From Rhodovulum sp. PH10 (GTDB lineage Bacteria; Pseudomonadota; Alphaproteobacteria; Rhizobiales; Xanthobacteraceae), in NCBI RefSeq assembly GCF_000293785.1, contig NZ_AKZI01000113.1:1-63126 (forward strand): a stretch of DNA of 63,126 bases. Direction: 5' to 3'. Position numbers and translations under genes: made by a program. Under the pieces are notes generated by a model. The model worked only from the letters and a program-made list of their open reading frames with translations, was not told the origin of the DNA and ran no database searches. Shown here piece after piece: positions 32,305 through 40,256 of the stretch. The first letter of the stretch is position 1. Every line of letters begins with the position of its first letter.

Positions 32305-34269
32305 TCACTTCCCGCCGCTCGTGTCCGGCCCGGTGGGGGCGGGGTTTCGGGTGGTGACCGAAATCGTCAGCCGGCTCACGATCTCCGGGCCGAGCGAGAC
32401 GATCTCGGGCAGCCGGATCGAGGTGCGGCCGCCGCGCGGGCGCAGCGTGATCGCGATCTCGCCGGGCTGCCGCACGAACCGCACGACGCGGTCGAGATCG
32501 GCGGCCGACAGCGCGCTGCCGAACGTTTTTCGCGTGTCCTCCTCGACGCGGCGGGCGATCTCGTCGCGCACCGCCTGCGGCGTGTCGCCGGAGCGGCGGG
32601 CGAGCGCCGCATAAATCCGCTGGGCGAGGCCGAGATCCGTCACCTCGAGCCGCACCTCGCGCACCGCGGCGCGGTCGAGAATCGCGTCGGCCCGCTCCGG
32701 CGCGGCGGTCAGCGCCGCGAGGTCGAGGCCGGCGACCTGCGCCGCCAGCCCGATCCGCCCGGCGTCCTGGAGCGTGACGGCGGTGCCCTCCAGCGTCAGC
32801 GTCTCGTCGTCGGGCGACCACCGCACGGTGGTCGTCGCGTCGAGCTTCAGCGTCTCGTAGCCGAGATCGACCAGCTCCTCGTGCTCCTTGCCCGAGGTCA
32901 TCGTGCCGACCGGCACGGAGAGGCCGGCGAGCGCGAAGGACAGCCGCCGCGGAATGCCGTCCGGCCCGTTGTCGGCCTCGAGCGCGAGCCGGTCGAGGCT
33001 CACCGGGCCCTGCGGCGTGCCGACCGACAGCCCCGCGACCCGCACCGCCGCCGCCTGCACGCGGTCGCCGAGGCCGCCCGGCGGGATCACCGGCTCCTCG
33101 CCGCGGGCGAGCGCATCGAGCACCAGATCGACCAGGCCGCCCCAGCTCACCTTCTCCACCGCGAAGCGGTCGAGCCGGAAGTGCTCGCTCGGCTGCTCGA
33201 CCGAAATTCCCTCCACCGCGAACAGGTCGAAGCCGCGGCCGCCGAACCCGTCGAGCCCGATCCGGTCGATCGAGACCTTGGTCTCGGCATCGGTCGCGGC
33301 GATGCCCTCGAAGCGGTAGGTCTCGATGCGGAAATCGCGCAGCAGATGGCGGTACCAGCGGGCGGCGGCGGCGAGCACCGCCGGGTCGGCGCTCTTGGCC
33401 GGGTCGGGCATCTCCATCAGCGCGACCAGCTCGGGCGGCAGCGGCTCGCGCGGCACCGCCATCACGACGTTGCCGACCTCGTAGCGGCCGATCCGCATCG
33501 TCAGGTCGTCGGCGGTGATCGTCAGGCCGTCGATCGAGGCGTGCTCGAGCAAGCGCTTGGCGGTGCCGTCGCCGCCGCCGACGACGATGCGCAGCGCATT
33601 GCCGATGTCGAGCGTGCGGTAGCGCAGCTCGCCGGATTCGATCCGCACCGTCTTGCCCGGCGCGGGCGTGGTGGTGGCGGTGAACGCGCCGAGGCGGGCC
33701 GAGCCGACCACGCCGTCGGCGAGCCCGGTGAGCACGAAGCCGCTCAGCGTCTGCTCGAAGCGCTTGGCGGTGTCGGCGACGGTGATGCGGTCGATCGTCA
33801 CCATGTCGGCCTTCACACCGAGAAACAGCGCGACCCACGGCGTGTCGGGCCCGCCACCTTCGGTGAGCGCACGGTAGAGCCGGTCGGGCAGCCGCACGTC
33901 GGCGAGATGGACGTCGGGGATGCGGACGGTCTGGGCGGCGACCCGCATCTCGACCGCCTCGACGTCGATGCGCTCGGCCAGGATGGCGTCGCCGTCGCGC
34001 GAAAAGCCCTTGAAGGCGATCCGGCCGATGCCGATTGCGGCGCCCGCGCCGCCGTCGATCGCGATGTCGCGCAGCTCGACCGTGCCGGCGCGCAGCCGGG
34101 GTGCGGCATCCGCGGCGCCGGTGCCGGCGTCTTGCGCCCGCGCGGCGCCGGGCGGCGGAAGGCATGTCAGCAGGGCCAGCGCCGAGGCCGACAGGAACCG
34201 GATCGCGGCAGTTCGGATCGCAGTCCGGATCGCGGTCGAAGTCGCGGCACGCCGAGCGGTCGTGGTCAT
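32305..34269 (-). CDS. Large exported protein of unknown function
   Basis: A 654-residue protein with a long basic N-terminus, a hydrophobic signal core (FLSASALALLTCLPPPG) and a cleavage site near residue 46. The mature part is built of repeated beta-type segments that pair GLxxRD/GLxLxD-like motifs (VELRDIAIDGGAGAAIGIG, IDGLTITADDLTMRIGRYEV, VSIDRIGLDGFGGRGFDLFA), which gives it an AsmA-like or scaffold-like look. I do not recognise a named domain. The C-terminus has RPRGGRTSIRLPEIVSLGPE. It converges with ccmH and runs behind corA on the same strand. Periplasmic location is inferred. Confidence 0.75.
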   Translation of the reverse strand: MTTTARRAATSTAIRTAIRTAAIRFLSASALALLTCLPPPGAARAQDAGTGAADAAPRLRAGTVELRDIAIDGGAGAAIGIGRIAFKGFSRDGDAILAERIDVEAVEMRVAAQTVRIPDVHLADVRLPDRLYRALTEGGGPDTPWVALFLGVKADMVTIDRITVADTAKRFEQTLSGFVLTGLADGVVGSARLGAFTATTTPAPGKTVRIESGELRYRTLDIGNALRIVVGGGDGTAKRLLEHASIDGLTITADDLTMRIGRYEVGNVVMAVPREPLPPELVALMEMPDPAKSADPAVLAAAARWYRHLLRDFRIETYRFEGIAATDAETKVSIDRIGLDGFGGRGFDLFAVEGISVEQPSEHFRLDRFAVEKVSWGGLVDLVLDALARGEEPVIPPGGLGDRVQAAAVRVAGLSVGTPQGPVSLDRLALEADNGPDGIPRRLSFALAGLSVPVGTMTSGKEHEELVDLGYETLKLDATTTVRWSPDDETLTLEGTAVTLQDAGRIGLAAQVAGLDLAALTAAPERADAILDRAAVREVRLEVTDLGLAQRIYAALARRSGDTPQAVRDEIARRVEEDTRKTFGSALSAADLDRVVRFVRQPGEIAITLRPRGGRTSIRLPEIVSLGPEIVSRLTISVTTRNPAPTGPDTSGGK

Positions 34270-34413
34270 CGATGAGCCCTCTCGTGGCCGTCGAGCGACG
34301 CTGGTCGGGCCGCCGGCGAACGGCGCCGCGACCTTACCACAACCGCGCGCGCCGCGCCGCCGGCCAAGTCCCGCGCCGCCGGCCCGGCCGGGCCAGACGC
34401 CCCGCGCCGGCCT

Positions 34414-35613
34414 TCACAGCCACTTCACCCGCTTGAACCACCAGAACAGCCCGCCGCACATCGCGACGATCGCGCCGAGCACGACGAAATAGCCGTACCG
34501 CCAGTGCAGCTCCGGCATGTTGGAGAAATTCATCCCGTAGATGCCGGCGACCGCGGTCGGCACCGCCAGGATGGCGGCCCAGGCGGCGAGCTGGCGGGTG
34601 ATCACGGTCTGCTGCGACTGGCCGATCATCAGCCCCGCCTCGAAGGCGAACGCCAGCACCTCGCGCAGCGTGTCGATCTCCGACTGGACGCGCTTGATGT
34701 GGTCGGTGACGTCGCGAAACAGCGGCTGCAGCTCGGGATCGACCACCGTGAGCTTGGAATGCTCGAGCCTTTGGCAGACGTCGACCAGCGGGCCGGCGGC
34801 GTTGCGCAGCCGCAGGAGGTCGCGCCGCAGCATGTAGAGGCGGTTCACCTCGTCGCCGGTGAGGTTGCGCACCAGCACGCAATCCTCGATCGCCTCCACC
34901 TCGTCGGTCACCGTCTCGAGCACCGGGGCGTAATTGTCGACGATGAAGTCGAGCACGGCATAGAGGATGTAGTCCTCGCCGTTGATCAGCATGTCGGGCG
35001 CCGCCTCGCAGCGCTGGCGCACGTCGGCATACGAGATCGACGGGCCGTGCCGCACGCTCACCACGTAGCCGCGGCCGACGAACAGATGCGTCTCGCCGAA
35101 CACGATGCGCCCTTCGGCCATCTGCGCCGTGCGGGCGACCACGAACAGCGTGTCGCCATAGAGCTCGAGCTTCGGCTGCTGATGCGCCTTCTCGGCGTCC
35201 TCGATGGCGAGCGGATGCAGCGAGAACTGCGCCTGCACGCGGGCGAGCAGGTCGTGGCCCGGCTCGAACAGGCCGATCCACACCACGTGCTCCGGCTTTT
35301 GCGCCCACAGCCCGGCATGCTCGATCGCGACGTCGCCGATCTTCTTGCCGTGCCGATAGACCACCGCGTTGACGACGCCCGGCTCGTGCAGGGTGGCGCA
35401 GGCCGCCACCTGGTCGGGCAGCGCGGCGGCGGCCGGGGAGGGCGGCACCGCCGGTAGCGTCGGCGCGTCGTCGCGCAGATCGTCTTCTTCGCGCAGGTCG
35501 CCTTCTTCGGACCCGTGGTCCTCGGCGCGGGGATCGGGCGGGGCGGGGTCGGGCCGGTCGGGGTCGGACGGGACGGCGGGCGGGACGGCGGGCGGGGCCG
35601 GGATCGGGGGCAT
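34414..35613 (-). CDS. corA: CorA-family magnesium/divalent cation transporter
   Basis: A 399-residue CorA transporter. The signature GMN lies in AVAGIYGMNFSNMPEL near the C-terminus between two membrane helices, and the cytoplasmic stalk helix is intact. The protein ends in the basic tail FKRVKWL. The first 70 residues are a Pro/Asp/Glu-rich extension (MPPIPAPPAVPPAVPS and an acidic run) not usual for CorA. A longer frame exists upstream, but the ATG at 35613 starts where coding character begins. It is divergent from degP across a repeat array. Confidence 0.92.
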   Translation of the reverse strand: MPPIPAPPAVPPAVPSDPDRPDPAPPDPRAEDHGSEEGDLREEDDLRDDAPTLPAVPPSPAAAALPDQVAACATLHEPGVVNAVVYRHGKKIGDVAIEHAGLWAQKPEHVVWIGLFEPGHDLLARVQAQFSLHPLAIEDAEKAHQQPKLELYGDTLFVVARTAQMAEGRIVFGETHLFVGRGYVVSVRHGPSISYADVRQRCEAAPDMLINGEDYILYAVLDFIVDNYAPVLETVTDEVEAIEDCVLVRNLTGDEVNRLYMLRRDLLRLRNAAGPLVDVCQRLEHSKLTVVDPELQPLFRDVTDHIKRVQSEIDTLREVLAFAFEAGLMIGQSQQTVITRQLAAWAAILAVPTAVAGIYGMNFSNMPELHWRYGYFVVLGAIVAMCGGLFWWFKRVKWL

Positions 35614-36040
35614 GGGCGGCTCTCGGACGCGCGCCGTTCCGGCGGCGCTGGTTCTCGGTCGGATCGGGCGCTCGGCGTCCGGACGGGCGGCGAGCGAAGA
35701 CAATGTAGGCGCGATCCCGCTCGCCCGCGACCGGCGGGCGTCCGGTCGTACCTCTTGCCCGCGACCGCCGGGGGCGGTCGTGCCTCTTGCCCGCGACCGC
35801 CCGGGGCGGTCGTTCCTCTTGCCAGCGACCGCCGGGAGCGGTCGTTCCCGGGTCCGGAACGCGCGACATTACCGATGTTTAATCCCGCGGTCAGGACACC
35901 GTAATCCGGCCTCTCCCATCTTCCCCGGCAACGGCGCTGCGGTTCTCCGCCTCGCCATCTCGCCGACCGGCCGGCCAGGACCCCGACCGGACGGGTCACC
36001 CGAGAAACCCGCGTTCACGATCGAGCTTTTGGAGCCTCGC
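35614..36040. other. Divergent corA/degP intergenic region with palindrome array
   Basis: A 427-base gap between divergent corA and degP. Promoters for both should lie here. Its middle part holds tandem 32-bp palindromic units. The piece next to degP (about 35870-36040) has an AT-richer TTTAATCCCGCGG. Confidence 0.5.
35719..35846 (+). repeat. Tandem array of four 32-bp palindromic units
   Basis: Three nearly identical 32-base units (35751-35782, 35783-35814, 35815-35846) follow one diverged unit (35719-35750). Each starts CCTCTTGCC and contains an inverted repeat CGACCGCC...GGCGGTCG with a short loop, able to form a hairpin. Differences between units keep pairing in the stem, as in selected or copied structural repeats. 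There is no unique spacer between units. Confidence 0.88.
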
Positions 36041-37585
36041 ATGACCGAAACGACGAAGAAGGCGCGCCGCCCGCTGTCCGTCCGCCGCCTCGCTCTCCTC
36101 GCCACCGTCGGCGCCGTCGGCACCGGCGTGCTGTTCGCCGCGCCCGGCTTCGCCCCGCAGAGCGGCGGCCCGGTGCTGGCGAGCCCCGCCTATGCGCAGA
36201 ACATGCAGCGCCCGGCCGGCTTCGCCGACATCGTCGAGAAGGTGAAGCCCGCGGTGATGTCGGTGCGCGTCAAGATGAGCGACCCGTCGCCCCGCATGGG
36301 AGCGACCAGCGACGACCCGTTCGGTCCCGGTTCGCCGTTCGAGTTCTTCTTCCGCCGCTTCGGCCAGGGCGACGACATGCCGGGCCGCACGCCGCGCCAT
36401 CACCGCCGCCGCCACTTCACCACCGGCCAGGGGTCGGGCTTCTTCATCTCCGCCGACGGCTATGCGGTGACCAACAACCACGTGGTCGACAAGGCCGAGA
36501 CCGTCCAGGTCACCACCGACGACGGCCAGAGCTACGACGCCAAGGTGATCGGCACCGATCCGCGCACCGACCTCGCGCTGATCAAGGTCGACGGCAAGGG
36601 CCGGACCTTCCCGACGGTGGCGCTCGCCGACAAGGCGCCGCGCATCGGCGACTGGGTGCTGGCGGTCGGCAACCCGTTCGGCCTCGGCGGCACCGTCACC
36701 GCCGGTATCGTCTCGGCGCGTGGGCGCGACATCGGCTCCGGCCCCTACGACGACTTCATCCAGATCGACGCGCCGGTGAACCGCGGCAATTCCGGCGGCC
36801 CGAGCTTCGACGTCGACGGCAACGTGATCGGCGTCAACACGGCGATCTTCTCGCCGTCCGGCGGCTCGGTCGGCATCGCCTTCGCGATCCCCGCGGAGAC
36901 CGTGCGCAACGTGGTCGACCAGCTCAAGGACAAGGGGCAGGTGACCCGCGGCTGGATCGGCGTGCAGATCCAGCCGGTGAGCGACGACATCGCCGACAGC
37001 CTGGGGCTCAAGAAGGCCGAGGGCGCGCTGGTCGCCGAGCCGCAGGACGGCAGCCCGGCCGACAAGGCGGGCATCAAGTCCGGCGACGTGATCATGTCGG
37101 TGAACGGCGATCCGGTGAAGGACGCCCGCTCGCTCGCCCGCACCATCTCGGCGATGCCGCCCGGCACCTCGGTCAAGCTCGGCCTCTACCGCAACGGTAA
37201 GACCGAGGACGTCACCTTGACGCTCGGCGAGCTGCCCAAGCAGCGCACCGCCCGCGCCGACCGTGACGACGGCGATCGCGGCCGCGGCGGCCGGCAGGAC
37301 ACCGAGGTGTCGCGGCTCGGCCTGACGCTCGCGCCGGCCGACAACGTGGCGGGCGCCGGCGGCGAGGGCGTGGTGGTCACCGAGGTCGATCCGGACGGCG
37401 CGGCCGCCGACCGGGTGCGCACCGGCGACGTGATCCTCGACGTGGCCGGCACCGCGGTCTCCACCCCGCGCGACGTCCGCCGGGCGCTCGCCGACGCCAC
37501 CGACGGCGGCAAGAAGACCGTGCTGATGCGCATCAAGTCGGGCCAGAACACCCGCTTCGTCGCGGTGCCGCTCGGCAAGGGCTGA
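36041..37585 (+). CDS. degP: Do/DegP-family periplasmic serine protease
   Basis: A 514-residue HtrA-type protease and chaperone for misfolded envelope proteins. A signal region covers residues 1-52, ending in PAYAQ. The catalytic triad is His147 (NNHVVD), Asp177 (RTDLALIKV) and Ser251 (GNSGGPSF). Two PDZ domains follow at about residues 310-395 (GWIGVQIQPVSDDIA) and 420-510 (LTLAPADNVAG, VVVTEVDPDG). A His/Arg-rich loop (RHHRRRHF) near residue 120 is distinctive. In rhizobia degP lies in the same place after the ccm genes. A terminator hairpin follows. Confidence 0.93.
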   Translation: MTETTKKARRPLSVRRLALLATVGAVGTGVLFAAPGFAPQSGGPVLASPAYAQNMQRPAGFADIVEKVKPAVMSVRVKMSDPSPRMGATSDDPFGPGSPFEFFFRRFGQGDDMPGRTPRHHRRRHFTTGQGSGFFISADGYAVTNNHVVDKAETVQVTTDDGQSYDAKVIGTDPRTDLALIKVDGKGRTFPTVALADKAPRIGDWVLAVGNPFGLGGTVTAGIVSARGRDIGSGPYDDFIQIDAPVNRGNSGGPSFDVDGNVIGVNTAIFSPSGGSVGIAFAIPAETVRNVVDQLKDKGQVTRGWIGVQIQPVSDDIADSLGLKKAEGALVAEPQDGSPADKAGIKSGDVIMSVNGDPVKDARSLARTISAMPPGTSVKLGLYRNGKTEDVTLTLGELPKQRTARADRDDGDRGRGGRQDTEVSRLGLTLAPADNVAGAGGEGVVVTEVDPDGAAADRVRTGDVILDVAGTAVSTPRDVRRALADATDGGKKTVLMRIKSGQNTRFVAVPLGKG

Positions 37586-37906
37586 TCGGCCGTTTCCGCA
37601 GGAGGAGATTGCCAAGAGGCTGCCGTCGGCAACCGTCGCCCCCGCCAGGCAGCCTCTGAGGGGCGGACCCTCGGGTCCGTCCCTCGCCGTTCCGCCGGTC
37701 CCCGCCGGTCCGCTCGCGGGCGCCCTCGCAGTCCGTGCGGCGAGCCGGGACGGCGAGCCGGGGACGGCAAGTCGGGATGGATTGTCATCGCGTCGGGGGA
37801 TCGTTACTTGTCGATCGGAGGTCGGGCCATGTCGCCCATGTCGCGTCTGTCGTCGGCCGAGCAGGACACCGCAACCGGAAGCACCGGCGCCGACAAGGGG
37901 CACGCC
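37586..37906. other. Intergenic region between degP and the response regulator
   Basis: A 321-base gap. The first 100 bases hold terminator-like hairpins after degP. The rest is GC-rich with repeated GGCGAGCCGGGACGGC-type words around 37735-37775. The ATG at 37907 could be preceded by a leader; an in-frame ATG at 37808 also exists. Confidence 0.4.
37615..37683 (+). terminator. Terminator-like hairpins after degP
   Basis: AGAGGCTGCC (37615-37624) pairs exactly with GGCAGCCTCT (37648-37657) over a 23-base loop. A second smaller hairpin, GGACCC-TCG-GGGTCC, follows at about 37665-37680. No long U-tract follows. They are placed to end degP transcription. Confidence 0.6.
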
Positions 37907-38587
37907 ATGCGTCTCTTGGTCATCGAAGACGATCGCGATGCCGCCGAGTATCTGGTCAAGGCATTGCGCGAGGTCGGCCACGTCGCCGACCACGCCGCCG
38001 ACGGCGAGGAGGGCTTGGCGCTCGCACTCGCCGAATCCTACGACGTGCTGATCGTCGACCGCATGCTGCCCAAGCGCGACGGCCTCGCGGTGATCGGTGC
38101 GTTGCGCGGCAAGGGCGTCACCACCCCGGCGCTGATCCTGTCGGCGCTCGGCGCGGTCGACGACCGCGTGAAAGGCTTGCGCGCCGGTGGCGACGACTAT
38201 CTCGCAAAGCCCTACTCGTTCGCCGAGCTTCTGGCCCGCATCGAGGTGCTGGCCCGCCGCCACGGTGGGCGGGAGGAGACCGTCTACCGGGTCGGCGACC
38301 TCGAGCTCGACCGCCTGTCGCACCGGGTGGTGCGCGGCGAGGAGGAGATCGTGCTGCAGCCGCGCGAGTTCCGCCTGCTCGAATATCTGATGAAGCACGC
38401 CGGCCAGGTGGTGACCCGCACCATGCTGCTGGAAAACGTGTGGGACTACCATTTCGACCCGCAGACCAACGTGATCGACGTCCACGTCTCGCGGCTGCGC
38501 GCGAAGATCGACAAGGGTTTTTCACAGCCGCTGCTGCACACCGTGCGCGGCGCCGGCTACATGATCCGGGACACGGTCGCCGGATGA
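37907..38587 (+). CDS. OmpR-family response regulator
   Basis: A 226-residue response regulator. The receiver has phospho-acceptor Asp51 in LIVDRMLP, and the Lys of YLAKPYS. The winged-helix DNA-binding domain has REFRLLEYLMKHAGQVVTRT and NVIDVHVSRLRAKIDKG. An in-frame ATG at 37808 would add 33 low-complexity residues. I prefer 37907 because AAGGGG lies just upstream and the receiver starts immediately (MRLLVIEDD). Its kinase follows 61 bases later. The pair lies between degP and glnE, as I recall for rhizobial genomes. Confidence 0.9.
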   Translation: MRLLVIEDDRDAAEYLVKALREVGHVADHAADGEEGLALALAESYDVLIVDRMLPKRDGLAVIGALRGKGVTTPALILSALGAVDDRVKGLRAGGDDYLAKPYSFAELLARIEVLARRHGGREETVYRVGDLELDRLSHRVVRGEEEIVLQPREFRLLEYLMKHAGQVVTRTMLLENVWDYHFDPQTNVIDVHVSRLRAKIDKGFSQPLLHTVRGAGYMIRDTVAG

Positions 38588-38648
38588 CCCGCTCCCTCCC
38601 GGTGTCGGGCGTCTGCTCGTGGCGCTCCCGCGCCGGCGTGGCGGCCCG

Positions 38649-40247
38649 ATGACGCTGTTCCGCTCCCTCGGTCCCGCCATGTCGGCGCTCGCCAAGCTTC
38701 TGCGCACCACGGCGTTCCGCCTCACCCTCGTCTATCTTCTGGTGGTCGCGCTGTTCGCGGCCTTCCTGCTCGGCTATTTCGCGCTCAACACCCGCCGCCT
38801 GATCAACGAGCAGATCGAGCGCACGGTGACCAGCGAGGTCTCCGAGCTGTCCGACCAGTACGACATCGGCGGGCTGCGCCGGCTCGTCTACATCGTCGAG
38901 AGCCGCGCCAACCAGCCGGGCTCGAACCTCTATCTCGTCACCATGCCGAACGGCGCGGCCCTCGCGGGAAACGTCGGCTCGCTGGAGCCCGGCGTGATCG
39001 AGAGCGTCGGCTGGGTCGAGACCGCCTATCGCCGGCTCGACGAGACCGAGGGCGAGGGTCATGTCGCGCTCGTCAAGGTGGCCGAGCTGCCGGGCGGCTT
39101 CCGCCTGCTGGTCGGCCGCGACCTCGCCGAGCGCGAGCGGCTGTTTCGCATCGTCGCCACCGCCGGCCGCTGGTCGGTCGCGATCGTGCTGGTGCTCGGT
39201 CTCGCCGGCGGGCTGTTCGTCAGCCGCCGGGTGCTGCGCCGCGTCGATGCGATGACCGACACCACCCGCACCATCATGGCCGGCGATCTCACCGGCCGCT
39301 TGCCGATCGCCGGCACCGGCGACGAGCTGGACCGCCTCGCCTCCAACCTCAATGTCATGCTCGACCGCATCGAGGCCTTGATGCGCGGGCTGAAGGAGGT
39401 GTCCGACAACGTCGCCCACGACCTCAAGACGCCGCTCACCCGGCTGCGCAACCAGGCGGAGGCGGCGCTGCGCAATGCCGACGGCGAGGGCGACTATCGC
39501 GCGGCGCTGGAGAAGACGATCGCCGAGTCGGACGGGCTGATCCGCACCTTCGACGCCCTCCTGATGATCGCGCGGGCGGAATCCGGCGAGCTGCGGGACA
39601 ATATGGCGGCGTTCGATGCGGCCGGCATCGCCCGCGACGTCGGCGAGCTGTACGAGCCGCTGGCCGAGGAGAAGGGTCTGTCGCTTCGGGTCGAGGCGGT
39701 GGCGACGGCGCCGGTGCGCGGCAATCGCGAGCTGGTCGGGCAGGCGATCGCCAATCTGATCGACAACGCCATCAAATATTCCGTGCTCACGCTGGAAGCC
39801 GAAGAGAAGGCCGCGCAAGCGCCTGCGCCGGCGCTCGCTGAGGTCGCGGGCCGGCCGGCCGGCGGGCCGGACGAGATCGAGCACGCCCCGGCTTCCGCCG
39901 GATCTCCGCTTTCGCCGGGACGAGCGGAGGGTGCGGAGGAGGCGGGCCAGCAAGCCCCGCGTGCGGGCGACAATGCGCCGCCGGAGATCGTGGTGCGCGC
40001 CCGCATCGTCGCCGACCGCGTCGAGCTCGAGGTGGCCGATCGTGGCCCCGGCATCGGTGCGGGCGACCGCGTGCGCGTGCTCGACCGCTTCGTCCGGCTG
40101 GAGCAGAGCCGGTCGCAGCCGGGCTCCGGGCTCGGATTGAGCCTTGCATCCGCGATCGCCCGGCTTCATGGAGGGGACCTTCGGCTCGAAGACAATGCGC
40201 CGGGTCTTCGTGCCGTCCTGTCCCTGCCGCGGGCGGCGCCGCCGTGA
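38649..40247 (+). CDS. Sensor histidine kinase with disordered linker in the ATPase domain
   Basis: A 532-residue membrane kinase paired with the regulator just before it. Membrane helices at about residues 26-46 and 175-192 flank a periplasmic sensor region. The HAMP domain follows, then His257 in NVAHDLKTPLTRL. The N box is NLIDNAIKYSV, and G1 is VADRGPGIG, with G2 GSGLGLSLASA. Between N box and G1 there is an insert of some 65 residues, Ala/Pro/Gly-rich (about residues 380-445), that contains a sequence like an intergenic palindromic repeat. Kinases of this family normally have only a short loop there. Function and stimulus are unknown. Confidence 0.88.
   Translation: MTLFRSLGPAMSALAKLLRTTAFRLTLVYLLVVALFAAFLLGYFALNTRRLINEQIERTVTSEVSELSDQYDIGGLRRLVYIVESRANQPGSNLYLVTMPNGAALAGNVGSLEPGVIESVGWVETAYRRLDETEGEGHVALVKVAELPGGFRLLVGRDLAERERLFRIVATAGRWSVAIVLVLGLAGGLFVSRRVLRRVDAMTDTTRTIMAGDLTGRLPIAGTGDELDRLASNLNVMLDRIEALMRGLKEVSDNVAHDLKTPLTRLRNQAEAALRNADGEGDYRAALEKTIAESDGLIRTFDALLMIARAESGELRDNMAAFDAAGIARDVGELYEPLAEEKGLSLRVEAVATAPVRGNRELVGQAIANLIDNAIKYSVLTLEAEEKAAQAPAPALAEVAGRPAGGPDEIEHAPASAGSPLSPGRAEGAEEAGQQAPRAGDNAPPEIVVRARIVADRVELEVADRGPGIGAGDRVRVLDRFVRLEQSRSQPGSGLGLSLASAIARLHGGDLRLEDNAPGLRAVLSLPRAAPP
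39889..39924 (-). repeat. Dispersed-repeat-like segment inside the kinase gene
   Basis: Read on the minus strand, the segment starts TCGTCCCGGCGAAAGCGGAG and then runs into ATCCGGCGGAAGCCGG. This resembles the palindromic CCCGGCGAAAGCCGG-type elements common between genes in many alphaproteobacteria. Here it is translated in frame within the linker of the sensor kinase. Confidence 0.55.
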
Positions 40248-40256
40248 GGATCCGAC

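Noticed and set aside
35719-35846. Possible CRISPR array
   Set aside because: Repeats are directly adjacent with no unique spacers, and no cas genes are present in the window.
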